Assembly: GCA_964507445.1 (NCBI GenBank)
Contig: CAZDQF010000013.1
Coordinates: forward strand, 1 to 64,000
Direction of reading: 5' to 3'
DNA: 64,000 nt
Source: GCA-2683135 sp964507445
Lineage (GTDB): Bacteria > Planctomycetota > GCA-002687715
In this document: in pieces, positions 24,542-32,817 of the stretch
How the letters are laid out: each line of letters begins with the position of its first letter
Position numbering within the stretch: position 1 is the first letter of the stretch
The notes under the pieces: generated by a model
What the model was told of the DNA's origin: nothing
The model's input: only the letters and a program-made list of their open reading frames with translations
The model's database searches: none
Program-made: the position numbers and the translations under genes

Positions 24542-26128
24542 TCAGAGGATGACGATGCGGACGCCCTGGGAGAGGGCGATGCCATCGGAGAGGTTCGGCG
24601 CGATCACGGCCATCTGGCCTGACAGGCTGATGGCGAAGGGGAACGAGAAGTTCAGGTTGAAGTTCTGGAACGGCGGGCTCGAGGTGAAGGTGGAGCCGAA
24701 CCAGGAGCTCAGGGTCGGGTCCGTGAGGTCCAGGTTCACGACCTGACCGCTCGCCGTGGTCAGGGGGCAGGTGCTGCGGGGCACCAGGGGCGCCGCTCCC
24801 GAAGCGAACTCCCACTGCTGACCGGCGAGGAAGCTGAAGAAGTTCAGGTTGTGGGTCGAGCCTATGGGCGCCGTCACGGTCGCCGGGCCCGCCCCCGTGG
24901 AGAGCACCCCGTCGATGTCCAGTGAGGCGCTGAAGCCGTTGAGCTGATACTCGGGCAGGGTCGGGACGCCGGTGAGCGGCACCGTGAACGTATTGCCGAG
25001 CTGGCCGGGTCGGAACAGCCCGACGGTCACGGCAGACGGGGTCGTGTCCGAGTCGAACCAGAAGTTGAACATGGAGCCCCAGCGCAGGGCGTTGGCGTTG
25101 GTGTTCTGCTGGTAGGTCTCGGCGGCGGTCCAGGTGGGGCCCGTGGGGGCCGCGGACCCGGTCCAAGGGGTGCTGTTGAACGGCTCGCCGCTGTGGTGGG
25201 CGATGCCCTTGAAGCCGAGGTTCGCCACCGTGGCGGTGCACCCGGTGTTGAGGGAGATGGAGGCCGCGGAGCGATGGGAGTTCAGGTTGTGGACCGCGAA
25301 CTCCCAGTGGGTGACCGTGGAGCCGGGGATCGTCGTGCCCTTGTAGGCGACGATGAAACGGCCGTCGTTGGGGATGTCCACGTTGACGATGTTCACCTGG
25401 GGGTCGTTCGCCTGCCACGCGTAGACGGCCGGTTGTTCGCGCACCGTGGGTCCGGCCCAGCTGAATGAGTAGGCGCCGTTGGCGCCGCTGATGTTGACGG
25501 CGCGATAGCTGGCGTTGTTGTCGTCGTTGTTGAAGGCCGCGTCTTCCGGGTGGATGTACTGTCCTTCGGCGAAGTAGAGGGCGCCCGCGTTGGCGCTCGG
25601 CTCGATGTCGATGTTCGCCATCTGCAGTCGGCGGTCGATGTTGTTGGTCGCCGCGGGCATGCCTTGGGAGTAGGGCATGGGGAAGCCGCCGGTGGACGCG
25701 TTCACCTCGTGGCGCGGCCCGAGGCCGCTCTGCTGACCGTTGCGGCTGGCGGTGTAGGGGTCCGAGCACCCGACGCCGAGGGCGGTGCCGTTGGGCCAGG
25801 GGTTGCAGGACCCGCACAGGGACTGCTGCAGCGCCGTGAACCCATGCTTGAGCCAGGACATGCCGATCTGTTCGAAGCGCCCGTTCTTGAGCCGGAACAT
25901 GTTCTGTCCGATCACGGGGTGCACCGGCGTGTTGGCGATCCAGGTCAGCGGCTGGGTGCCGATGTTGCATGACGTGGTGCCGATGGAGATGGCGGTCACG
26001 GAGCCGTTGCCGCCCCAATAGGCGGGCCCGGTTAGATCCCCGACGATGACGTCCGGTGAAGTCTGGGCGACGGTGATCCCGCCCAGGGTGCTGAACAGGA
26101 AGGCTGTGAAGAGGGCTCGGCTTTTCAT
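24542..26128 (-). CDS. Secreted protein of unknown function
   Basis: A 528-residue protein with a signal peptide (MKSRALFTAFLFSTLGGITVAQ). The mature part is rich in Asn, Thr, Gly and Pro, with few Lys and several Cys pairs (for example CGSCNPWPNG near 113). It has segments such as GVGCSDPYTASRNGQQ, DIEPSANAGALYFAEGQYIHPEDA and a C-terminal beta domain ending ALSQGVRIVIL. Large uncharacterised planctomycete proteins share this composition. It may be a metal-stabilised surface protein, but I see no catalytic motif and assign no function. It converges on the flavoprotein gene with 14 bp between stops. Confidence 0.75.
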   Translation of the reverse strand: MKSRALFTAFLFSTLGGITVAQTSPDVIVGDLTGPAYWGGNGSVTAISIGTTSCNIGTQPLTWIANTPVHPVIGQNMFRLKNGRFEQIGMSWLKHGFTALQQSLCGSCNPWPNGTALGVGCSDPYTASRNGQQSGLGPRHEVNASTGGFPMPYSQGMPAATNNIDRRLQMANIDIEPSANAGALYFAEGQYIHPEDAAFNNDDNNASYRAVNISGANGAYSFSWAGPTVREQPAVYAWQANDPQVNIVNVDIPNDGRFIVAYKGTTIPGSTVTHWEFAVHNLNSHRSAASISLNTGCTATVANLGFKGIAHHSGEPFNSTPWTGSAAPTGPTWTAAETYQQNTNANALRWGSMFNFWFDSDTTPSAVTVGLFRPGQLGNTFTVPLTGVPTLPEYQLNGFSASLDIDGVLSTGAGPATVTAPIGSTHNLNFFSFLAGQQWEFASGAAPLVPRSTCPLTTASGQVVNLDLTDPTLSSWFGSTFTSSPPFQNFNLNFSFPFAISLSGQMAVIAPNLSDGIALSQGVRIVIL

Positions 26129-26367
26129 GATGGGTCTTCTCCGAAGTCTCTCTCGCCCAGGGGGTGATCGCCTGAGGCGACGGGGGCCATGCCCTCGCAG
26201 TCTACCAACACCCCGCGGAAGCCTGGGGCGCTGTCCCGGGGTCCTCGCCGGCCCGATCCCGAGCGGGTCTCTTTCGTGTCGATTCGCGTGATAATCCCCG
26301 AATCGGTTTCGTCGCCCCGGGTTCAGGGCGCTACGCTCAGCGCGGTGGCGGAGCGAGGATCGAGCCC

Positions 26368-26832
26368 ATGTTGAAGGCCAGGCCCACGGGGATCTGGGGC
26401 CATAACTGGACCATGTCGTCGGATGACGTTGAGGTGGCTTCCCTTGATTTCCGGGTCTGGACCGAGGGGGCGACGCTCTCCGTGGGCGACAGCGCTTTTC
26501 GCATCTCGCGATCCGGTTGGCGAGGCCCGTTCCAACTCCTCGAGGACGAAGCTGTCTTGCTGGAGGCTCGCAAGGTCTCGGTGTGGAAGAGTCGTTTCGA
26601 GATCGACCTGGAGGGGGTGAGCCTGGTCCTCCAGGCCCAGGGGTGGACCGGTCGGAGCTGGGCGTTATCCGATGAAGGGGGTGAGATCCTAGGGCGGATC
26701 GGACGTGAGTCCTGGTGGCGGCGGGCGGCGTTCGTGGACCTCCCCGCCGCCATGCCCTTGTCGGTTCGAGGATTCCTCCTCTGCCTGGTGATCTTCATGT
26801 GGCGCCGCCAGTCTCACAGCTCCTCCCGTTGA
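26368..26832 (+). CDS. Small uncharacterised protein, possibly Tubby/LURP-like fold
   Basis: 154 residues. The first ~125 alternate short beta strands with conserved-looking Trp and Gly (ASLDFRVWTEGATLSVGDSA, WRGPFQLLEDE, ILGRIGRESWWRRAAF), which loosely resembles the LURP-one/Tubby C-terminal beta barrel. The last 25 residues are hydrophobic (SVRGFLLCLVIFMWRR), giving a tail-anchor-like membrane end. The family is not recognised with certainty. It ends 4 bp before the convergent peroxidase stop. Confidence 0.6.
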   Translation: MLKARPTGIWGHNWTMSSDDVEVASLDFRVWTEGATLSVGDSAFRISRSGWRGPFQLLEDEAVLLEARKVSVWKSRFEIDLEGVSLVLQAQGWTGRSWALSDEGGEILGRIGRESWWRRAAFVDLPAAMPLSVRGFLLCLVIFMWRRQSHSSSR

Positions 26833-26836
26833 TGGG

Positions 26837-28084
26837 TCAGGGGCTTCGCGGAGCAGGGGAGAGGGACCTGAGGAACGCGAGCAGGTCGCTCACCTCGTCG
26901 TCACTGAGCAGCTCCGGTTTCGGTTGCCCCGAGGGGGCCTGGTAGCGGGGCTGCAGCCGTCTTGGCAGTTGGTCCGGTCCGCTCGTGGACGCGGCCATGG
27001 AGCTGCAGTTCCGGGAGGTGCTGCGGGATCGGCGTCGGATCTCCGACATGTGCTGGCGGACGGCCACCTCCAGGTCGCTGACGGATCCATCCCTGAAGTA
27101 GGGCGCCGTGGACGCCACGTCCCACAGGGTCGGAGTCTGGCTCCCGAGGGTCAGCACCGTGGGCGTGTCGTACCCTTGGCCTTCCTGACTGCGCTTCAGC
27201 ACATCCGCGATGCGCTGGCCCTTGCGAGCCTTCTCCGGCGTCAGCCGGTGGCGACTTCGGCCACGCTCCGCCTCAGCCTCCGAGGGTCGCCGCTGGACGA
27301 GCCGCTGGTGCCTCTGGACCCTGGCGGCCCGCTGCGCGATGTTCCGGAAGTCCCTGGGGCTGCTGACAATGTGCAAGCGACCGTCGGACAGGTACTCCCC
27401 GGAGTGGCAATCGGCGCATCGGCCTCGATCGGTGAACACCTGGAGGCCGCGGAGGGCGGCGTCGCTCAACGCCTCCGGTTTCCCGTTGAGGAAGTCCTTG
27501 TAGGAGCTGTCTGGCAGGCCCACGGTGCGCAGATACGTGGCGATGGCCTTGCCGATGCGCTCTCCCGTCACCCCGTACCCTCTCCTGTCGAACGCCTCGT
27601 CGAAGCGACGGCGCATGTCGGGCACTCGCTTGATGGCCCTCACCGCCTGCTTGACGGAGCTGCCCATCTCCACCGGATTGGAGATCGGCGTGAGGCACCG
27701 CTCTTCCAGAGACAGCAGCTTGCCCCGTGCGGGTTTTCCGTTTCGCTTCTGGCCTGGTTTCGGGAGCGGTCCGACGAAACCCGGGTGCATGTGGACGCCC
27801 CACAGGGTGGGGCTGTTACGGCCCACGTCCGTCTCGAAGATGCCGCGGCTCTCCGGACGCCCGTCCGTGAACCCGTCCTCCGGGTCATGGCAGGTGGCGC
27901 AGGAGATGAGCCGATTGCGGGACAGCAACGGACTGTGGAAGAGGTAGCGGCCCAGCTCCGCCTTCTCCTTGGTGACCGGGTTGTCCTCGGGGGCTCGGGG
28001 TTGGAGGGGCCCCTGATGAGGTTGTGCCATGAGGGTCGGAGCGGCGATGACGAACGCCAGCAGCGGTGCGGTGATCCTGGTCAT
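26837..28084 (-). CDS. Exported di-haem cytochrome c peroxidase / MauG-like protein
   Basis: 415 residues from ATG 28084 (SD AGGGAA), with a signal peptide (MTRITAPLLAFVIAAPTLMAQ). Two CxxCH haem-c sites: CATCH near residue 61 and CADCH near 225. The layout is that of the bacterial di-haem cytochrome c peroxidase/MauG family, which reduces H2O2 or oxidises protein substrates in the periplasm. An extra basic insert (about 255-300, rich in Arg/Gln/Glu) follows the second haem. The C-terminus has the usual LSDDEVSDLLAFLRSL helix. The next gene downstream is convergent. Confidence 0.9.
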   Translation of the reverse strand: MTRITAPLLAFVIAAPTLMAQPHQGPLQPRAPEDNPVTKEKAELGRYLFHSPLLSRNRLISCATCHDPEDGFTDGRPESRGIFETDVGRNSPTLWGVHMHPGFVGPLPKPGQKRNGKPARGKLLSLEERCLTPISNPVEMGSSVKQAVRAIKRVPDMRRRFDEAFDRRGYGVTGERIGKAIATYLRTVGLPDSSYKDFLNGKPEALSDAALRGLQVFTDRGRCADCHSGEYLSDGRLHIVSSPRDFRNIAQRAARVQRHQRLVQRRPSEAEAERGRSRHRLTPEKARKGQRIADVLKRSQEGQGYDTPTVLTLGSQTPTLWDVASTAPYFRDGSVSDLEVAVRQHMSEIRRRSRSTSRNCSSMAASTSGPDQLPRRLQPRYQAPSGQPKPELLSDDEVSDLLAFLRSLSPAPRSP

Positions 28085-28189
28085 ATCGGTTCCCTGTTGC
28101 GGCGCCTGGCCGGAAGGCGTCCTGGGTCTCGGACGACACGCACGGACCGGGGTAACAGGGATTCGTGGAATCCAGGGGGGCGCCATCGG

Positions 28190-29557
28190 TCAGTCTCCCA
28201 CGGAGAGCCGGGTCACCCCTCGTCGCAGCTGGGTGCGGACACGCCAGGTCAGGGGAAAGGCCACCGCCGCCAGCCCGGCGACGAGGCCCCACCACGGCCC
28301 CGCCGCGCCCCAGTCGAGGACGAAGCCCAGCCCGTACCCGACGGGGAACCCGATCAGCCAGAACCCGAGGATGGCGGTGATCACCGGGGTCCTGGTGTCG
28401 CCCAGTCCGCGGAGGATGCCGATGGCCACGACCTGGACGCCGTCGAACACCTGGAACACGCCGGCGATGGGGAGGAGCAGGATGGCGACCTGCAACACCT
28501 GAGACTTGGCGGTCCAGATCCTCGCCAGGGGGTCCGGTTGCCAGGTGAAGATGACAGCGAAGAGCGCCATCACGAGCACGGAGATGGCCAGGGACAGGGC
28601 GGCGGAGCGTGAGGCGGCGGCCCGATCGTCGCGCCCCACCGCCTGTCCGACGCGGACCGCCGCGGCGCCGGAGATCCCGAGAGGGATCATGAAGGAGAGC
28701 TGGATGAGGTTGAGGGCGACCATGTGTCCGGCCACCGTTTGTTCCCCGATCCAGCCCATCATCATCGCGGTCATGGCGAAGATGCCCAGCTCGAGTTGAT
28801 ACTGCAGGCCGATGGGGGCGCCGATGCGGAGCATGCCCAGGAGCCGCGGTCTGCTCGTGGCGTCCCGCCTCCATGGGCGCAGGTACGGACGTAGGGCCGG
28901 CCAGGCCATGATCACCAGGGCGACCGCGGTGAACCACCGGGCGCCGACGGTCGCCCAGGCGGAGCCGATGGTGCCGAGAGAGGGGGCGCCGAGGTTCCCG
29001 TACACCAGGACCCAGTTGAGCAGCACGTTGACGCCGTTCGCGGCGACGAGGGTCCACACCGTGGGGGCGAGCCGGTCCATGGCCTGCAACCCCTGACGGA
29101 GCACGGCGAAGATCAGTAGCGCGGGGACGCTCAGGGCCGAGATCTGGGTGTATGGGGCGGCGCCTTCGATGATGCCCTCGGGCTGACCGAGCAGGGAGAG
29201 GGCTGCCGGTGCGAGCATCAGCAGGGGGATGACGGGCAGGCAGAGCGCTCCTGCCAGGACCAGGCTCCGTTGCATGGCGCGGGCGATGGCGGTGCGGTCG
29301 TTGGCCCCCACGGCCTGGGACACCAGGGGGTCCACGGACATCAGGGCGCCGATGCCGAAGTACATCCAGAACCAGAAGTAGACATGGCCGATGGCTACCT
29401 GCCCCAGCGCCCGCCCGGCCACCTCCTCGTCAGGGATCCGGCCCACCATGATGGTGTCGACGATGCCCATCAGCACCATGCCCACCTGGACCGCGATCAC
29501 CGGAGCGGCGAGGCGGCTCAGGCTTCGGAGTTCGTGGGTCCAGGGGGAGAAGCTCAT
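28190..29557 (-). CDS. MATE-family multidrug/Na+ (or H+) antiporter
   Basis: 455 residues and about twelve transmembrane helices in two six-helix halves. The start has the family pattern LAAPVIAVQVGMVLMGIVDTIMVGR, with internal repeats DPLVSQAVGA (first half) and AVRVGQAVGRDD (second half), the pseudo-symmetric MATE signature. It probably exports cationic or aromatic compounds. It stands between the peroxidase and the divergent DUF4139 gene. No regulator is adjacent. Confidence 0.93.
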   Translation of the reverse strand: MSFSPWTHELRSLSRLAAPVIAVQVGMVLMGIVDTIMVGRIPDEEVAGRALGQVAIGHVYFWFWMYFGIGALMSVDPLVSQAVGANDRTAIARAMQRSLVLAGALCLPVIPLLMLAPAALSLLGQPEGIIEGAAPYTQISALSVPALLIFAVLRQGLQAMDRLAPTVWTLVAANGVNVLLNWVLVYGNLGAPSLGTIGSAWATVGARWFTAVALVIMAWPALRPYLRPWRRDATSRPRLLGMLRIGAPIGLQYQLELGIFAMTAMMMGWIGEQTVAGHMVALNLIQLSFMIPLGISGAAAVRVGQAVGRDDRAAASRSAALSLAISVLVMALFAVIFTWQPDPLARIWTAKSQVLQVAILLLPIAGVFQVFDGVQVVAIGILRGLGDTRTPVITAILGFWLIGFPVGYGLGFVLDWGAAGPWWGLVAGLAAVAFPLTWRVRTQLRRGVTRLSVGD

Positions 29558-29712
29558 GGGTCCTCATGCTCGGTTTCTGCGCCGGGCATTCAAGGTTGCA
29601 CAGTCGTTACACAGAGTGGGCTTCGTTTCGCGTCTCATGGAGAAGGAGTCGGGCGCCGGCGGACCGAGGTGGTCACGCTGGCCCGGCGAGTCTCACTGCA
29701 TTGGGAGCAACC

Positions 29713-31515
29713 ATGAGATACATGCTGCTGTGGATCGTCTCGTCGGCGTCGTTGATCGCCCAGGGTGTGGAGGTCGAGGGGACGGTGACCGGGGTCACCC
29801 TTTATCGGGGTCAGGCCATGGTCACGCGGTCGGTGGAGCTTCCCGACAGCACGGGAGCCCTGCAGCTCACCGTGATCGGCCTTCCCCACGGGGTCCTCGG
29901 AGACAGCGTCTTCGCGGAGGCTGGGGATGGAGTCGAGGTCCGTGCCGTCAGGTACCGGACCCGCACGGTGAGAGAGGAGGCCAGCGACCGCGCGCGCAGC
30001 CTCGACGAGGAGATACAGAGCACCCGGGATGCCCTCGCCAGCAACGAGAGCAGCAGAGGGGTCGTGGAGAAACGGGTCCAGTACCTGGACAAGCTGGAGG
30101 GCTTCGTCGCGCCTACGGCCCACGGAGATCTGCAGAAGGGCGCCCTGGACGCCGAGGCCCTGGAGCGCCTGGTGCTGTTCGGGTTCAAACAACGAGAGGA
30201 GGCGCGAGAGTCCCTGATGACCCTCCAGCGAGAGGCGCGGACCCTGCAGGAGAAGCTGGCGCTGTTGCAGCGGCAGCGCGCCGAGCTGCATCAGAGATCC
30301 TCCAACACGGTCCGGGAGGCGGTGATCTTCCTTGAGAAGCGTGAGCCCGGTCAGGGGGTCGTGTCCCTCAACTACATGGTGAAGGGGTGCGGCTGGGCGC
30401 CGTCCTACAACCTGCGGGCCCTGAAGGACAGCGGCAAGCTGAGGGTGGAGTACAACGCGTTGATCCAGCAGACCACGGGGGAGGACTGGGAGAACGTAGA
30501 GTTGACCCTCTCCACGGCGACCCCCGCCCTGAGCGCCGCGGGGCCGGGGCTCGCGCCGTTCTCCGTGGCCTTGGGGCCGGGGCCGAGACAGCCGCAGACA
30601 CGCGGTCAATCCGCGGCCAAGGCCTACGCCTCCATCGCGCAGCGGCAGCGGGACGGGAACAATGGCCTGCTCAGGGCGTTCAACAACGCGGACAACTTCG
30701 AAGCCGCGTGGAGCGTTAACGTCGCAGCGAATGAGTTGCAGACGCTGGAGATCATCACCGGCGCCGAGGCGTTCGCAGACGCGGTCCGGAGCGCCCCCGC
30801 GGCCGGGGCAGGGCCGAGTCTCGCCTATCCACTGGGAGCTCGCGTGAGCCTCGCCAATCGCGCCGACACCCAGATGGTCCGGATCGTCCGGGCAGAGTTG
30901 GCGAGCGACTTCTATCACGTGGCGACGCCGGTGCTGACTCACCACATCTACCGGGAAGGTCGAGCCGTGAACCTGTCCGGGTACGACCTGCTGGCCGGTT
31001 CAGCCAGCGTCTATCTGGACGGTCGCTTCGTGGGTCGGGCCGAGATGAGCAGCGTCGCCCAGGGAGAGACCTTCGTCATCGGCCTGGGGGCGGACCCGCG
31101 GATGCGGGCTCGACGGGAGATGGTGAGCAAGAAGTCCGTGGTTCAAGGCGGCAATCGGGTGATCGACATCAAGATGCGGCTGGAGGTGGAGAACTTCCAT
31201 TCGGAGCCCATCTCCCTGCGCCTCCTTGATCGCCTGCCTCACACCGACCGCGACAGAGACCTCCGGGTGGCTCTGGGGGAGACGTCCGAGGACCTGTCGA
31301 AGGACGGCCTATACGTGAGGACTGACCGTCCCCTGGGCATCCTGCGCTGGGATCTCGAGGTTCCGGCTTCGGCGATCCAGCAGAGCGCCAAGGTCGTCAC
31401 CTACGGATACAGCCTGGAGTTCGACCGGAGCCTGGCTCTGACCTCCATCGGCCAGGAGCAAGGGGAGCTGAGGGAGGCCTTCCAGCAGCTCCTGAAGGAG
31501 CGGGGTGTGAGGTAG
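29713..31515 (+). CDS. Exported DUF4140/DUF4139 (MuiA-like) protein
   Basis: 600 residues from ATG 29713 with a short signal peptide (MRYMLLWIVSSASLIAQG). The N-terminal domain (VEGTVTGVTLYRGQAMVTRS, DUF4140) is followed by a long coiled coil (about 85-195). The DUF4139 beta-rich domain then begins near FLEKREPGQGVVSLNYMVKGCGWAPSYNL and continues to the end, including the late LEVENFHSEPISLRLLDRLPHT block. The family is sometimes called mucoidy inhibitor A; its biochemistry is unknown. It converges on the DUF1501 gene with a strong stem-loop between. Confidence 0.87.
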   Translation: MRYMLLWIVSSASLIAQGVEVEGTVTGVTLYRGQAMVTRSVELPDSTGALQLTVIGLPHGVLGDSVFAEAGDGVEVRAVRYRTRTVREEASDRARSLDEEIQSTRDALASNESSRGVVEKRVQYLDKLEGFVAPTAHGDLQKGALDAEALERLVLFGFKQREEARESLMTLQREARTLQEKLALLQRQRAELHQRSSNTVREAVIFLEKREPGQGVVSLNYMVKGCGWAPSYNLRALKDSGKLRVEYNALIQQTTGEDWENVELTLSTATPALSAAGPGLAPFSVALGPGPRQPQTRGQSAAKAYASIAQRQRDGNNGLLRAFNNADNFEAAWSVNVAANELQTLEIITGAEAFADAVRSAPAAGAGPSLAYPLGARVSLANRADTQMVRIVRAELASDFYHVATPVLTHHIYREGRAVNLSGYDLLAGSASVYLDGRFVGRAEMSSVAQGETFVIGLGADPRMRARREMVSKKSVVQGGNRVIDIKMRLEVENFHSEPISLRLLDRLPHTDRDRDLRVALGETSEDLSKDGLYVRTDRPLGILRWDLEVPASAIQQSAKVVTYGYSLEFDRSLALTSIGQEQGELREAFQQLLKERGVR

Positions 31516-31523
31516 GGACCGGC

Positions 31524-31548
31524 GCGGCGGGCACCTCGCGCCCGCCGC
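31524..31548. terminator. Bidirectional hairpin between convergent genes
   Basis: A 9-bp GC-only stem (arms 31524-31532 and 31540-31548) with a 7-nt loop sits 9 nt after the DUF4139 stop and 15 nt before the convergent DUF1501 stop. Neither side has a T-run, so it would pause or protect RNA ends rather than act as a classic intrinsic terminator. Confidence 0.5.
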
Positions 31549-31562
31549 CCGGCCTCGGCCCG

Positions 31563-32810
31563 TCAGACGAACAGGTTGAGGCCGGAGGTGGCCTGGGTGT
31601 AGTCCGGGAACACGGCCGAAGGACCCACACCCAGTCGACTCTGGATCACCTCGGAGTAGATCTGCCGGAAGTCCACCTCCATGGGGAGGTGCCCGAGGAG
31701 CAGCTCAGCTTCGCTGACCGATGTCCCGCGCAGCCCCCCGGCCACCGCGCCGCCGATAACCAGGGCGTGATGTCCGTGTCCGTGGTCCGTCCCGAGGCCG
31801 CCGTTCTCGTAGTTCCTGCGGCCGAACTCCGTGTACACCACCAGGGTCGTGTTGCTGTACTCGCTCATGGCCTTGAGGTCGGCGATCAGCGCTCCGATGG
31901 TGCCGGAGATCTCGGGCAGGCGATTGGCGAGGGTGTCCGCCTGAGAGGCGTGGGTGTCGAAACCTCCGGTCTCCACGTAGAAGACCTGGGTCCCGAGCCC
32001 ACCCTGGATGATGCGGGCTATGTCCTGGACCCGGTCCGCGAAGCCGGAGTTGGCGGGGTAGGCCCCGGTCGGGGTGTAGTTGGCGATGGCGTTGAGCGCC
32101 TGGTCCGCCAGCTGGAAGGCGGACGTGCCCGCGGCGCGGACCTGGGCTCGGAACCCGGACAGGGGGGCGGAAGAGCCGAGTAGCTCCAGGGCCTTCTGCT
32201 TGCGGTAGATGGAGTCGTTGGGGTGCGTCGGATCTTCCGGGATGACGAGCTCGGACAGATCATCGAGGACCACCGGCCGGTATCCGCTGCCGACGAAGTC
32301 CAGCTTGTTGCCGGCGCCGACGCCGACGATCTGGATGGCCTGGTTGAAATACAGGTCCCCGAGCCGCCCGAGCCAACCGCGGGTGTCCGGATGGCCGGTG
32401 TCCCGGATGCCGCGGCTCATCACATCCTGGCTGGTGAAGTGGGAGAGGTCTTCGTTGGGATACCCGGTCTTCTGGACGATGGCCATCTCTCCGGCGGTGT
32501 AGGCCGCGTGGAGTTCGGGCATGAGCGGGTTGATCCCGATGCCGGTCTCGGCGGGCAGCGCGGCGGTGGGGTCGGTCGGGTCCGGGGCCGGGATCGCCAG
32601 GGTCGGGCGGCGGTTGTAGTACTCGCTCCGCCCGTGTGGCACCACGACGCTGAGGCTGTCCCATCCGCCGCGGATGTTGATCATGATCACCCGCTGGCTG
32701 CCGCCGCCGGCGGCTTGCGTCCCCATGGCGAACATGCTGGAGGCCGGGATGGAACCGGCGGCGAGGGTCGCGAAGCCGGCTCTCAGCAATTCTCTGCGAT
32801 CAATGCACAT
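31563..32810 (-). CDS. DUF1501-family exported protein
   Basis: 415 residues. The N-terminus (CIDRRELLRAGFATLAAG) is a Tat-type twin-Arg leader. The body has the DUF1501 landmarks NIRGGWDSLSVVVPHG (~45), GWLGRL (~145), GGFDTHASQ (~278) and VYTEFGRRNYENGGLGTDHGHGH (~330). The fold is alkaline-phosphatase/sulfatase-like but the substrate is unknown. It begins 7 bp after the DUF1800 gene: the two families are near-obligate neighbours in planctomycetes and probably act together at the cell surface. Confidence 0.93.
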   Translation of the reverse strand: MCIDRRELLRAGFATLAAGSIPASSMFAMGTQAAGGGSQRVIMINIRGGWDSLSVVVPHGRSEYYNRRPTLAIPAPDPTDPTAALPAETGIGINPLMPELHAAYTAGEMAIVQKTGYPNEDLSHFTSQDVMSRGIRDTGHPDTRGWLGRLGDLYFNQAIQIVGVGAGNKLDFVGSGYRPVVLDDLSELVIPEDPTHPNDSIYRKQKALELLGSSAPLSGFRAQVRAAGTSAFQLADQALNAIANYTPTGAYPANSGFADRVQDIARIIQGGLGTQVFYVETGGFDTHASQADTLANRLPEISGTIGALIADLKAMSEYSNTTLVVYTEFGRRNYENGGLGTDHGHGHHALVIGGAVAGGLRGTSVSEAELLLGHLPMEVDFRQIYSEVIQSRLGVGPSAVFPDYTQATSGLNLFV

Positions 32811-32817
32811 GGGAGGC